Shown: positions 16,735 through 26,600 of the stretch, piece after piece
Position numbering within the stretch: position 1 is the stretch's first letter
Layout of the letters: each line of letters begins with the position of its first letter
Assembly: GCF_900496965.1 (NCBI RefSeq)
Contig: NZ_UFQB01000010.1
Span: forward strand, 62,001-126,000
DNA from: Achromobacter agilis
GTDB taxonomy: Bacteria > Pseudomonadota > Gammaproteobacteria > Burkholderiales > Burkholderiaceae_B
DNA: 64,000 bases
Direction: 5' to 3'
Notes under the pieces: generated by a model
The model's database searches: none
Told to the model about the DNA's origin: nothing
The model's input: the letters and a program-made list of their open reading frames with translations, nothing else
Program-made: the position numbers and the translations under genes

Positions 16735-17502
16735 ATGCCCGCCTCGCACTATATAGACGCCACCACGCTGACCGTGCTGACCGTCAATACCCATAAGGGC
16801 TTCACCAGCTTCAATCGCCGCTTCATGCTGCATGAACTGCGCGACGCCCTGCGCGCGGCCGGACCGGACATCGTCTTCCTGCAGGAGGTCCTGGGCGAAC
16901 ACCAGGGGCACGCCGAGCGGCATCAATCGTGGCCCGCCCTGTCCCAGTACGAATTCCTGGCCGACACGCTGTGGACGGATTACGCCTACGGCCGCAACGC
17001 GGTGTACCCGGCAGGCCACCACGGCAACGCCATCCTGTCGCGCTACCCCATCGAACGCTACGAGAACCACGATGTCAGCGTGAACGGCCATGAACGCCGC
17101 GGCCTGTTGCACTGTGTGCTGCGGCCGCCCTCGCTGCGCGCTCCGGTGCACGCCATCTGCGTGCACCTGGGATTGCTGGAACGGCACCGCGGCCGTCAGC
17201 TGGCCCGGCTGTGCGAGCTGGTGGTCGATGGCGTGCCGGCCGACGAGCCGCTCCTGATCGCAGGCGACTTCAACGATTGGCGGCTGCGCGCCGACCGCGT
17301 GATGCGCGACTGCGGCACGCGCGAGGTCTTTACCTCCAGGCTGGGCCGGCCGGCCCGCACCTTCCCGGCGCGCTGGCCCTTGCTGCGGCTCGACCGCATC
17401 TACGTGCGCAGCGTCCGCGACTGGCAGCCGGTGCCGCTGGCCTCTCGCGTCTGGTCGCGCCTGTCCGACCATGTGCCGATCTGCGCGGAGATCGCCCTAT
17501 GA
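16735..17502 (+). CDS. ybhP: YbhP-type endonuclease/exonuclease/phosphatase family protein
   Basis: A 255-residue metal-dependent phosphoesterase of the EEP fold. Visible motifs are LTVNTHKGF (metal-binding Asn), DIVFLQEVLGEH (catalytic Glu), AGDFNDW (Asp/Asn pair) and LSDHVPI (catalytic Asp-His). GGAG at 16726-16729 supports the start. Its stop overlaps the start of clsB (ATGA). The order ybhP, clsB, ybhN is the same as in E. coli ybhPON, where the locus makes cardiolipin. The YbhP substrate is not established; a phospholipid-related phosphodiester is a reasonable guess. Confidence 0.9.
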   Translation: MPASHYIDATTLTVLTVNTHKGFTSFNRRFMLHELRDALRAAGPDIVFLQEVLGEHQGHAERHQSWPALSQYEFLADTLWTDYAYGRNAVYPAGHHGNAILSRYPIERYENHDVSVNGHERRGLLHCVLRPPSLRAPVHAICVHLGLLERHRGRQLARLCELVVDGVPADEPLLIAGDFNDWRLRADRVMRDCGTREVFTSRLGRPARTFPARWPLLRLDRIYVRSVRDWQPVPLASRVWSRLSDHVPICAEIAL

Positions 17503-18692
17503 ACCTGCCCTGGCGCGAACACAACCGGTATGCGCTGCTGGAGAACGGCACCGGCTACTTCCCCGCCGTGCTGGAAGCCATCGCCAATGCGCGCAGCGAA
17601 GTGCTGGTCGAGACCTTCATCCTGTTCGACGATAGCGTGGGACAGGAGATCCAGCGCGCGTTGATCGAGGCCGCGTGCCGGGGCGTAAGCGTGGACCTGA
17701 CCGTGGACGGCTATGGTTCCGACGAACTCGGCGAGGCCTTCGTCGGCGCCATGACCGAAAGCGGCATCCGCGTGCATATATTCGATCCGCGCCCGCGGTT
17801 CCTGGGCGTGCGGACCAATGTATTCCGCCGCATGCACCGCAAGATCGTCGCCGTGGACCGCCGCTGCGCCTTCGTGGGCGGCATCAACTTCTCGGCGGAC
17901 CACCTGCCCGATTACGGCCCTGACGCCAAGCAGGACTATGCCGTCCGGATCGAAGGCCCTCTGGCCGCGGACATCGCGGACTACGCCCGCGCCGCGCTGG
18001 CGGGCGGCCGCCCGAGGCGCCTGGGCCGGCGGCCCGCGCGTTGGGACCCCATGCCCGCGGGCGACGGCGGCGGCCGCCTGGTCGTGCGCGACAACCAGGA
18101 GCACCGGACCGATATCGAGCGCTATTACCGGGCTGGCGTGCGGGCCGCCCGCCACGACGTGCTGATCGCCAACGCCTACTTCTTCCCCGGCTACCAGCTG
18201 TTGCATGATCTCGCCAACGCGGCGCGGCGCGGCGTGCGGGTCAGGCTGTTGCTGCAGGGGGAACCCGACGTGCTGGTCGCCCGGCTGGCGGCGACCACGC
18301 TGTACGACTATCTCATCGACGCCGGCGTCGAGATCTACGAATACTGCAAACGGCCCCTGCATGGCAAGGTCGCCTGCGCGGACGACGATTGGGCGACGGT
18401 GGGCTCCAGCAATCTGGACCCCTTGAGCCTGGCGCTGAACCTGGAAGCGAACGTCGTCGCCCGCGATACGGGGCTCAATGCCGCGCTGCGCCAGAGCCTG
18501 GACCGGCTCATCGAACAGGATTGCCAGCGGATCGAACTGCCGGCCGACTCGAATCGGCGACTGCGGCGCCTCTGGATCGGCGTCGTCGTGTTTCACTTCC
18601 TGCGCCGCTTTCCGGCGTGGGCCGGCAGCCTGCCCGCCCACAAACCCCGCCTGAGGTCCTTGCCGCCCACGGGAGAAAGGGAGACGGTATGA
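17499..18692 (+). CDS. clsB: Cardiolipin synthase B (phospholipase D family)
   Basis: A 397-residue PLD-superfamily enzyme with two HKD-type motifs: HRKIVAVDRRCAFVGGINF (about residues 112-130) and LHGKVACADDDWATVGSSNLD (about 287-307). ClsB forms cardiolipin by phosphatidyl transfer at the inner membrane. The family name is secure from both motifs and from the flanking ybhP and ybhN, with which it shares 4-base ATGA overlaps on each side. Length fits E. coli ClsB (413 residues). It is probably transcribed from the sigma-54 site at 16685. Confidence 0.92.
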   Translation: MNLPWREHNRYALLENGTGYFPAVLEAIANARSEVLVETFILFDDSVGQEIQRALIEAACRGVSVDLTVDGYGSDELGEAFVGAMTESGIRVHIFDPRPRFLGVRTNVFRRMHRKIVAVDRRCAFVGGINFSADHLPDYGPDAKQDYAVRIEGPLAADIADYARAALAGGRPRRLGRRPARWDPMPAGDGGGRLVVRDNQEHRTDIERYYRAGVRAARHDVLIANAYFFPGYQLLHDLANAARRGVRVRLLLQGEPDVLVARLAATTLYDYLIDAGVEIYEYCKRPLHGKVACADDDWATVGSSNLDPLSLALNLEANVVARDTGLNAALRQSLDRLIEQDCQRIELPADSNRRLRRLWIGVVVFHFLRRFPAWAGSLPAHKPRLRSLPPTGERETV

Positions 18693-19726
18693 GAGTATTC
18701 CGATCCACGCTGATGCGGACTTTGCGGCATCGCTGGCCCCGGCTCAAACGCGTCTTGCCCGCGCTGGTGCTGATCGTGGTGGCGGGGCTGCTGATCCACT
18801 TCGGCCGCGCCGTCGACTGGCCGCAGGTGTGGATCTCCATGCGCGCGATTCCGGCTTCCACCATCGCGCTGGCCGCCGGCCTGGTCGTTGCCGGATACCT
18901 GGCCTATGGCGCCATGGACCTGCTCGGTAAACGCTATGCGCGCCATACGCTGCCCTGGCCCAAGGTGCTGGGCGTGGCCATGACGAGCTACGCCTTGAAT
19001 CTGAATCTTGGGGTGCTGCTCGGCGGCCTGGGCGCGCGCCTGCGCCTGTACGCCCGCCTGGGCTGCCGCAAATCGGTCGCGACCCGGGTCGCGCTGTTTT
19101 CGGCCGCATCGAACTGGATCGGCTACGGCTGGCTCGCGGGAGCGTTGTTCGCCTCGGGCGCCGTGCCCGTGCCGGAAAGCTGGGGCGTGGGCTCGGGCGT
19201 GCTGCGCCTGGCCGGGGCGGCGCTGCTGGGGCTGGCCGCGGCCTATCTTGCCTTCTGCGCATTGGCGCGCCGCCGGACCTGGACGTGGATGGGCCAGCAC
19301 GCGGCCCTTCCCAGCGCCCGCATGGCCATCGCGCAAAGCGCCGTGGCGGCAACCTCCTGGGCGCTGATGGGCGCCATCGTCTATGTGCTGCTTCAGGGCA
19401 AGGCGAGCTACCCCACCGTACTGGGCGTCTTGCTGTGCACCAGTTTCGCTGCGGTCGTCATCCGCGTGCCCGGCGGCCTGGGCACCACCGAGGCCATCTT
19501 CGTCGCGGCGCTGGCGCCGCAGATCCCGGCTCCCGAAGTACTGGGCGCCGCGCTCGTCTACCGCGCGCTCTATGCCTTCGCGCCCCTCTGCCTGGCGCTG
19601 TCGGCGTTTCTGCTGGTCGAGTTCCGCCTGCGGCACACACGGCGCCCGGCGCGGGCTCGCGCTGCTCCCGTCAAGCCGGACGATCCGGAAAATCGGAACA
19701 ATGCCTCGTTCAGGGCGTTGGACTGA
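18689..19726 (+). CDS. ybhN: YbhN-like lysylphosphatidylglycerol synthase TM-region (UPF0104) protein
   Basis: A 345-residue polytopic membrane protein with about eight helices. Family segments are SYALNLNLGVLLGGLGARLRLYARLG, TRVALFSAASNWIGYG and VIRVPGGLGTTEAIFVAAL, which match the MprF-like flippase/permease domain without a synthetase domain. In E. coli it accompanies clsB. It overlaps clsB by 4 bases and its tail overlaps the convergent AsmA-like gene by 17 bases. It may move phospholipid or its precursors across the membrane, but this is inference. Confidence 0.88.
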   Translation: MRVFRSTLMRTLRHRWPRLKRVLPALVLIVVAGLLIHFGRAVDWPQVWISMRAIPASTIALAAGLVVAGYLAYGAMDLLGKRYARHTLPWPKVLGVAMTSYALNLNLGVLLGGLGARLRLYARLGCRKSVATRVALFSAASNWIGYGWLAGALFASGAVPVPESWGVGSGVLRLAGAALLGLAAAYLAFCALARRRTWTWMGQHAALPSARMAIAQSAVAATSWALMGAIVYVLLQGKASYPTVLGVLLCTSFAAVVIRVPGGLGTTEAIFVAALAPQIPAPEVLGAALVYRALYAFAPLCLALSAFLLVEFRLRHTRRPARARAAPVKPDDPENRNNASFRALD

Positions 19727-20819
19727 GCAGGTCCGACAAAGCGTTTCCCAGCTCTTTCACCGCGCCTGTCACGCCCTCGGCCGCACCCTCCGCGCCCACA
19801 CCGATCGCATGCGCGAAGCCCTGCGCCACCTGGGCGGAAAAGCCCCGGGTCACCGAGAATTTCGGGTTGTCGAGATTGCCGGACAGCGCGAAATCGAACC
19901 GCAGCACGCCTGTGTTGTCCTTCAGGGCCGCCAGCACCGCCTTGCGCGGCAGCGAAAACAGCGAGCCTTCTCCGCCGAACTTGAGGCCGCGCAAGGCCAC
20001 GGTGCCGGACGCCCGGAGTTCGCGGTCGGCAATGGCGGTGTCCATGTCCAGGTCCATCGCGCCCGCGGCGAGCGATCCCGCGCCATTCTCGGCCAGGTAC
20101 GGCGCCGCATGCCGGATGCCCATGCCCCGCACCGTGACCTTGATGTCCGCATCCGTGCCGCCCACCACCAGCCAGCCTTGCGCGCGCACCGTGGCCTGGC
20201 CGCCGCCCGCGTCGTCGATGCGGCCGCTGAACTCCATATCGCTGCGCGCGCCATCGCCGGGCAAGGCAACCGGCCGCACACTGGCCTGCACGCCGGTGAA
20301 CGGGATCCGGTGCGCGGGATGGGAGACGGCCCGGTCCACGAATTCCAGGCTGCCATCGCGAAGCACCAGATTCGCGATGCGCAGGGGCGTGCCGCCGCGC
20401 GGCCGGCCGTCTTCACGCCCGCCCGTGCGCAATGCGGTCTGCAAGGCGGGCGCGATGCTCAGTTCGCCGCCTTGCTCGCGCACCACCTCGATGTCGAAGC
20501 CTTCGACGGCCACGCTCTTGAACACGGCCTCTTGCCGCAGCAGGGCCGACCATTCGGGTTCAAGCACGACGCGGCGCGCGCGCGCGTCCTCCTGGCCCTG
20601 CCCGCCGCCCACGATTACGTCCGTCAACACCACGCGGGTGAATCCCACGCTGACGTCGGCCACCTGGCTGCGCGGCCCCAGCATGTTGGCGATGCGCTGC
20701 TCCGCAAGGCGGACGGCGGCAAAGGCCAGGACGCCAGCCACCGCCGCCAGCAGCACCAGGACCGCCAGGGCGTTGCCCCAGGGCGACCGGCCGCTCGGCG
20801 CGACTGCGTTCATGCTCAT
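19710..20819 (-). CDS. AsmA/DUF748-like membrane-anchored protein
   Basis: A 369-residue protein with one N-terminal membrane anchor (about residues 15-38, NALAVLVLLAAVAGVLAFAAV) and a periplasmic beta-rich body. The repeats VVLTDVIVGGG, LRIANLVLRDGSLEFVDRAV and GTVALRGLKFGGEGSLFSLPRK are typical of AsmA/DUF748-type lipid-transfer-like proteins. GGGAG upstream of the ATG at 20819 supports the start. Members contribute to outer-membrane lipid homeostasis, which would fit a position next to the cardiolipin operon, but its strand and control are separate. The exact family (DUF748 or another AsmA branch) is uncertain. Confidence 0.7.
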   Translation of the reverse strand: MSMNAVAPSGRSPWGNALAVLVLLAAVAGVLAFAAVRLAEQRIANMLGPRSQVADVSVGFTRVVLTDVIVGGGQGQEDARARRVVLEPEWSALLRQEAVFKSVAVEGFDIEVVREQGGELSIAPALQTALRTGGREDGRPRGGTPLRIANLVLRDGSLEFVDRAVSHPAHRIPFTGVQASVRPVALPGDGARSDMEFSGRIDDAGGGQATVRAQGWLVVGGTDADIKVTVRGMGIRHAAPYLAENGAGSLAAGAMDLDMDTAIADRELRASGTVALRGLKFGGEGSLFSLPRKAVLAALKDNTGVLRFDFALSGNLDNPKFSVTRGFSAQVAQGFAHAIGVGAEGAAEGVTGAVKELGNALSDLLSPTP

Positions 20820-20950
20820 CCTGAGCTCCCGAAATGAGAGATGGGGCCGGCCCCTCCGGCCCCGCCCTTGCGTAGCCTTGCGCCCGGCATAACCTGAGCA
20901 TCGTCCCGGATCCTTCCCGGATCATCAATGGGCAAAAAGGATGAGATGCG

Positions 20951-21289
20951 TCAGCGGCGCCTATGGTCCGACATCAGGCAGGCGCCGGCCAGCGCACCGA
21001 TCAGCACTGCACCGGCCACGCTCTTCCAGGCGTTCTCGTGCACGTAGTCGTCGGCGGCGTGGGAGGCGTCCTTGGCGCGGTCCCAGGCAACGCGCTCCCA
21101 CCCTTTCGCCTGCTCGCGCGCGGCTTCCAGCTGCTGCTGGAGCCGGTCGCGGGCGGATTCGATCTCCGACCCACCATAGCTGGCCGTGCTGCGCAAAAGC
21201 GCCTCGGTCCCGGAGATCAGGTCCCGGATCGTGCGCGCGGAACTGTCCGCCGGATGGAACATGTCGCGCAATCTTTCATGCTTGCTCAT
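20951..21289 (-). CDS. DUF883 (ElaB/YqjD) family tail-anchored protein
   Basis: A 112-residue protein with a hydrophilic helical body (RTIRDLISGTEALLR, ARDRLQQQLEAAREQAKG), the characteristic DDYVHENAWKSVAGA motif and a C-terminal membrane segment (VLIGALAGACLM). In E. coli, YqjD and ElaB are RpoS-dependent inner-membrane proteins that bind stationary-phase ribosomes. AAGGAG precedes the ATG at 21289. That site lies inside the 3' end of the preceding Pro-rich gene, so the two are coupled. A second DUF883 gene lies at 47986. Confidence 0.85.
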   Translation of the reverse strand: MSKHERLRDMFHPADSSARTIRDLISGTEALLRSTASYGGSEIESARDRLQQQLEAAREQAKGWERVAWDRAKDASHAADDYVHENAWKSVAGAVLIGALAGACLMSDHRRR

Positions 21290-21563
21290 AGGATCTCCTT
21301 GAAAAAATCCGCTTTCCGTTCTGTCCGGCGCGGATGCGCACGGCATCCGCAAGCGGTGTGCCCGCCAGCCGGTCGATGCCGGGAGTCTGTTGCGGGTCCA
21401 GGCCGGGCATGGGATTGGGCAGGCTGTCGGGCGGCCAGTGGCCGTGTTTGTCCGTCTTTCTGCCCTCGGGATCGGGCGCTGGATGCTCGGCCGGACTCTG
21501 GTCCGGAGCGGGACGGCCGCCCGGCCGGGGTCCGGGCGATGCAGGCGAGGTAGGCTCTGCCAT
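21276..21563 (-). CDS. Small Pro-rich hydrophilic protein of unknown function
   Basis: A 95-residue, Pro/Gly/Asp-rich protein without membrane segment or signal peptide (SPGPRPGGRPAPDQSP, EGRKTDKHGHWPPDSLPNPM). AGGAG lies just upstream of the ATG at 21563, and its end overlaps the DUF883 start by 14 bases, which argues for real translation. Composition suggests an intrinsically disordered stress-type protein. No family recognised. Confidence 0.65.
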   Translation of the reverse strand: MAEPTSPASPGPRPGGRPAPDQSPAEHPAPDPEGRKTDKHGHWPPDSLPNPMPGLDPQQTPGIDRLAGTPLADAVRIRAGQNGKRIFSRRSYEQA

Positions 21564-21605
21564 GATGGGCTCCTGAAACAGTACGCAAACCATGGAAATG
21601 GCATC

Positions 21606-21626
21606 GGCGGGCGCTGTCAGCCCGCC
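21606..21626. repeat. GC hairpin in the 536-base gap upstream of glgA
   Basis: Arms GGCGGGC (21606-21612) and GCCCGCC (21620-21626) with a 7-base loop. The gap 21564-22099 separates the divergent Pro-rich/DUF883 pair from the glg operon. Apart from this hairpin and the sigma-54 site at 22019, I see no gene or repeat in it; frames that stay open here have no ribosome site. The hairpin lies about 40 bases upstream of the start at 21563, so it may be in that gene's leader. Confidence 0.4.
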
Positions 21627-22018
21627 CGCCATTGTTTGATCGTAGCGCGCCGCGAGGCGCCGTCGGTGGATCTGCCCTGCCCTGGGCTGCGTCCCCAACA
21701 GGCCGATACCGGTGCGGACGGTTCCATGTTCGCGGGGCGGGGTTTCCACCGCCGGCAAATCCTGCACATCGTTTGGAAAAATGACGCTGGCTGGCCTGCT
21801 GGCCAACCAGCGCCAACACGCGGGCTGATGGTCCGGCTTGGCGTCGTACAGGCCGTTCAGCAGATGGATCCGTCCGGCCGAAGGCGCCGGTCAGGCCGTT
21901 GATCCCCCCGCCGGGACAACCGAAGACCCTTCCGACGCCCCATTGCGACAGCCCAGCAAGCCGCGTGCCCGCTCCCGCATGAGGCCGATACAAAAAGGAA
22001 CAAAACAGCGCGGCGGTT

Positions 22019-22034
22019 GGGCACGGCACTTGCG
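22019..22034 (+). promoter_or_regulatory. Sigma-54 (-24/-12) promoter of the glgA-treY operon
   Basis: GGGCACGGCACTTGCG: GG at 22020-22021 and GC at 22032-22033, with full CACG and TTGC elements at the right spacing. Transcription would begin near 22045, leaving about 55 bases before the glgA ATG. The N4 spacer (GCAC) is the same as in the site at 47408. Confidence 0.72.
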
Positions 22035-22099
22035 CCTGGAATGGCTTCAGCGGATGCGCCGCTTTTTTCCCGGCGCTTCGCAACCAACCGGGAGCAGGC

Positions 22100-23665
22100 A
22101 TGGCGAAGACTAGAACCCTGATAGTGGCGGGCGAGGCATTTCCCCTGGCCAAGACGGGCGGCCTCGGAGACGCCATCACCGGAATGGCCCGGGCGCTTGC
22201 GCAGGCCGGCATGCCGCTCACCGTGATGCTGCCGGCCTACCGAGGCGTGCGTGCGCGCCTCGGCCGGGTGCGCGTCGTTGCGTCCTTGCATAACCTTCCC
22301 GGCGGCGATGCGCGGTTGCTCGCGGGCCGATGCCCGCAATCCGGCCTGGATTTCCTGCTGCTGGAGAACGACGCGCTTTACGACAGGCCCGGCATCTACC
22401 TCGACGAGCAGGGCCGCGAATATGCCGACAGCGCCCTGCGGTATGCGGCGCTGGCCCACGCGGCCGTGCGCGTGGCGGGGGGGCTTCCCGGCATCCTCCG
22501 CCCGGACCTGCTGCATGCGCACGATTGGCATGCGGGGCTTGTCCCGCTCTTGCTGCGCGCCCATGGCCTGCGCGACACCCGGAGCATCATGACCATCCAT
22601 AATCTGGCGTTCCAGGGCCGGTTTCCGATGGCGGTCGCGGCAACCCTGGGCATCCCGGAACGCTACCGCGGCGATGACTGCGCGGCGGCCGGAGGGCAGT
22701 TGAACTTCCTGAAGGCCGGCATCCGCTGCGCGGACCGCGTGACGACGGTCAGCCATACCTATGCCCGCGAGATCATGACGCCGGCCTTCGGCTGCGGCCT
22801 GGAGGATCTGTTGCGGCGGCGCGCGCAGGATCTGCTGCCCATCCCCAACGGCATCGACACCATGTTGTGGAACCCGGCCAGGGATCCGCACCTGGGCACG
22901 CTGCGCTTTTCGTTCCGGGACCTGTCCAACAAGTCGCGCTGCAAGGCCGTCCTGCAGCGCGAGTTCGGCTTGCGCGTGGAGCGCGGCACGACGCTGATGG
23001 CCATGGGCAGCCGCCTGACCGAACAGAAAATGGCCGACGTGGCCGTGCAGACGCTGCCCGAGGCGCTGGAACGGTATCCCGACCTGCAGGTCGCGATTCT
23101 CGGACAGGGCGACCACCGGCTGGAGCACGACCTGCAAGCGCTGGCGCAGCGCTATCCCGGGCGTTGTGCCGCCCACATCGGCTATGACGAACCGGCGGCC
23201 CACCGCCTGCATGCCGGCGCCGACATCCTGCTGCACGCCAGCCGCTTCGAACCCTTCGGCCTGACCCCGCTGTACGCCATGCGTTATGGCGCGCTGCCCA
23301 TCGGGTCGCGCGTCGGGGGCATGGCCGACACAATAGAAGACCCGGGGCCGGCCGCGCCGCTCTCCGCCATGGCGTCCGCCAATGGCCTGCTGTTCGACGG
23401 CGACAGTTCCGACGCCATGGGCGGGGCCATTGCGCGCGCCATGCTGCTGCGCGAACACGCCATGCTGTGGCGGACCATGCAGGGCAATGCGATGCGCGCC
23501 GATTTCGGCTGGCGGTCGGCCATCGGCCTGTACGCCCGCCTGTATCGCTCGCTGGCCGTTGCCGGTACCCGGGACGTGGCGCGGGCGCGCGCCGGCCGTG
23601 CCATCGGCGCCGCCGCTCTCGGCATCCCGCGGCGGCCGGACACCGCCTTGCCCGCGCCTGTATAA
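22100..23665 (+). CDS. glgA: Glycogen synthase (GT5)
   Basis: A 521-residue glycosyltransferase. The N-terminal Rossmann domain opens with GEAFPLAKTGGLGD (residues 11-24, nucleotide-sugar binding KTGGL), and the C-terminal domain has SRLTEQKMADV, HASRFEPFGLTPLYAM with the catalytic Glu, and GALPIGSRVGGMADTI. Length is close to E. coli GlgA (477 residues) with a C-terminal extension. It would elongate alpha-1,4-glucan from ADP- or UDP-glucose. No glgC lies in the window, so the donor supply is not evident; in some bacteria with a GlgE route, GlgA-family enzymes also make maltose-1-phosphate. GGGAGCAGG precedes the ATG. First gene of an eight-gene operon. Confidence 0.93.
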   Translation: MAKTRTLIVAGEAFPLAKTGGLGDAITGMARALAQAGMPLTVMLPAYRGVRARLGRVRVVASLHNLPGGDARLLAGRCPQSGLDFLLLENDALYDRPGIYLDEQGREYADSALRYAALAHAAVRVAGGLPGILRPDLLHAHDWHAGLVPLLLRAHGLRDTRSIMTIHNLAFQGRFPMAVAATLGIPERYRGDDCAAAGGQLNFLKAGIRCADRVTTVSHTYAREIMTPAFGCGLEDLLRRRAQDLLPIPNGIDTMLWNPARDPHLGTLRFSFRDLSNKSRCKAVLQREFGLRVERGTTLMAMGSRLTEQKMADVAVQTLPEALERYPDLQVAILGQGDHRLEHDLQALAQRYPGRCAAHIGYDEPAAHRLHAGADILLHASRFEPFGLTPLYAMRYGALPIGSRVGGMADTIEDPGPAAPLSAMASANGLLFDGDSSDAMGGAIARAMLLREHAMLWRTMQGNAMRADFGWRSAIGLYARLYRSLAVAGTRDVARARAGRAIGAAALGIPRRPDTALPAPV

Positions 23666-23683
23666 ATAAAGAGGACCCGACCG

Positions 23684-26600
23684 GTGCCGACCACGACTGC
23701 CGCCGTCCCCCTCCAGGCGCCGTTGCGCCTGTACCACGCCCGCGGCGGCGCGCAGGGCGTGTCGTCCTCCGGCGCTGCCGAACCGTTGGGCGCCGCCCTC
23801 TACGCCCGCCTGCGGCAACGCGGCTTCAACGCCCTGCTGCTGCCCGCGCCCTGGCTGCTGGCGCCGGAAAGCGGCACGCGCGCGCCGCGGGATGCCGACA
23901 GCGCGCTGCTCGACGGCGCCACGGCGCCCATCACGCAATGGTTCAGCCGCGTTGCCGCGCAGTTGGCCGAGCAGGGGCTGGCGCTGTATGTAGATATCCT
24001 GCTGGACCGGTGCGCGCGCGATGCGGTGGCCGCAACCGCCGGCCCGGACTGGTATCAGACGCCGCCCGGCGACCCCGCCCTCGACCCGCGGCTGCCGGCC
24101 GAGGCGCGCCACCTGCGCTATCTGCGCGAAGGGCCGCCGTCCGGATTCCTGGCCGCCTGGACCGGGCGCCTGGAGCGCTGGGCCAGCCACGGCGTGACGG
24201 GCTTCGCCTTCCATACCCCGCAATGCCTGCCGGGCGACGATTGGGCGGCGCTGGCAACGAGATTGCGGCGGCACCATCCCGGCTTGCAGCTGCTTGCCTG
24301 GGCGGCCGGCCTCACGCCGGCCGCGGTGGACGGCCTGCGCGGCGCCCGCTTCGACGGCCTGTTCTCGTCCCTGCCCTGGTGGAACTTCAAGGCCGAATGG
24401 CTTGCCGAAGAGGATGCCCGGCTAAGGGCTGTGGCGCCCGTCATTGCGACTCCGCCTCGATCCGGCACCGCCAGCCCCGCCGAACTGGGCAAGCGCGCCA
24501 TCTGGACCGCTACGGTATGCGCCGACGGCCTCATGCTGGAAGACGAGGACGAGCGCGTGCTGCCCGATGTCGAGGCCGCCAACCGCTGGTTCGCCGACGC
24601 GCGCCCGCAGGGGCCGTTGCGCATGGCCGGCGGACGGGACGGCCGCTGCACCGTCTTGCTGCGCGGCACCGCCGAAGGCGCCACCGCGGCCTTGGCCGTC
24701 AATCCCTCCGCCAACGCGGACGCAGAGCTGGATTGGGACGCGCTGGCCCCGATGCTGCCTGCCGCCGACATCGTCCCGCTCGCCCCGCCGGCGGGCGCCA
24801 CGGCGCCGGGCAATGTCCTGGCGCCAGCCGATTGCGCCTTGTTCCTGCTGGAACCCACGCAGCCGGTGCGTGAACCGTCCCGGCGCCATCGGGCCCGCGC
24901 GGACGGAAACGCGAACCCGCGCATCGCGGTCGAGCAGGTCAGCCCCGCCGTGGACGGCGGCGCTTTCGCGGTCAAGTGCATCCCGCATGAACGTGTGTTG
25001 GTCAGCGCCGACATCTACACGGACGGCCATGAACAGCTGGCGGCCGAATTGCGTTGGCGCGCGGCCGACGAAATGCGCTGGCACGTTGCGCCGCTCGCGC
25101 GCGGCGAGAACGATCGCTGGGAAGCCGCCTTCCGGCCGCGCCGCATCGGCGCCCACGAATTCGTCATCAGCGCGTGGCTGGACGCGTGGCAGACGTTCCG
25201 GCACGACCTCGAACTGAAGCATCGGGCCGGCCTGGACGTGCGCCTGGAATTGCAGGAGGGCCAGGACCTGCTGCGCGAGTCGCTGGCGCGGGCGGGCGCC
25301 GCGCCGCCGGAGGGCGCAATGCCGGTTCACGACGCGCTGGAGCGGCTGGGCGCGCCGGACCCGGCGCCGCCCGAACCGCCAGCCGCCGAACGGGTCGCCG
25401 TCCTGCTGGACGAGAGGCTCGCGCGTTCGATGCGCATGCTGGACGACCGGCCGTTTGAAACCGTCAGCCCCGCCCCTTTTCCGCTCTGGGTCGACCGCTG
25501 CCAGGCGCGCTTTGCCAGCTGGTACGAGCTGTTCCCCCGCTCCCAGTCGCCGGAGCCCGGCCGGCATGGCACGTTCGATGACGTCATCACGCGCCTGCCG
25601 GACGTGCGCGAGATGGGCTTCGACGTGCTGTACCTGCCGCCTATCCACCCGATCGGCCAGCGCAACCGCAAGGGGCGCAACAACAGCCTGCGCGCCGAGC
25701 CGGATGACGTCGGCAGCCCCTATGCCATCGGCGCCGCGGAAGGCGGCCACGAGGCGATCGAACCGCGGCTGGGCTCGCTGGAGGATTTCCTCAGGCTGGT
25801 GGACGCCGCCCGCGACCACGGCATGGAAGTGGCGCTGGATTTCGCGATCCAGTGCGCGCCGGACCATCCCTGGCTGTCGCAGCATCCGGACTGGTTCTCG
25901 TGGCGGCCGGACGGGTCGCTGCGCTATGCCGAGAATCCGCCCAAGAAATACGAAGACATCGTCAACGTCGCATTCTATGGAGCGCCGCCCCGGCGCGCGC
26001 GCAAGCTTGCCCTGTGGCGCGCGCTGCGCGACCTCGTGCTCTTCTGGGCGCGGCACGGCGTGCGCATCTTCCGGGTCGACAACCCCCACACCAAGCCGCT
26101 GCCCTTCTGGCAATGGATGATCGCGGACGTCCATGCCGAGCATCCGGACGTGATATTCCTGTCCGAAGCCTTCACGCGGCCGAAGATGATGTACCGGCTT
26201 GCCAAGATCGGCTTCAGCCAGTCGTATACCTACTTTACCTGGCGCAACGACAAGGCCGAGCTCGCCGCCTACTTGCAGGAGCTGTCGTCGCCTCCCGTCG
26301 CGGACTTCTTCCGCCCGCACTTCTTCGTCAACACGCCCGACATCAATCCCTACTTTCTGCAGACCTCCGGGCGGCCGGGCTTCCTGATCCGCGCCGCCCT
26401 CGCTGCGCTGGGATCGGGGCTGTGGGGCGTCTACAGCGGCTTCGAACTGTGCGAGGCAGCGCCGCTGCCGGGCAAGGAGGAATACCTGGACGCCGAGAAG
26501 TACGAACTGCGGCAGCGCGACTGGCACGCGCCGGGCAACATCCGCGCAGAGATTGCCCGCCTGAACCAGATCCGGCGCGCCAATCCCGCCCTGCAAGACC

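Noticed and set aside
20845-20875. GG-N10-GC with TTGC on the + strand between the AsmA-like and DUF883 genes
   Set aside because: The CACG part is CCCC and no + strand gene follows for more than 1 kb.
21857-24277. An 806-codon open frame on the minus strand opposite glgA and glgE
   Set aside because: Composition (Arg, Gly, Gln, His) and position opposite two well-identified enzymes show that it is a shadow.
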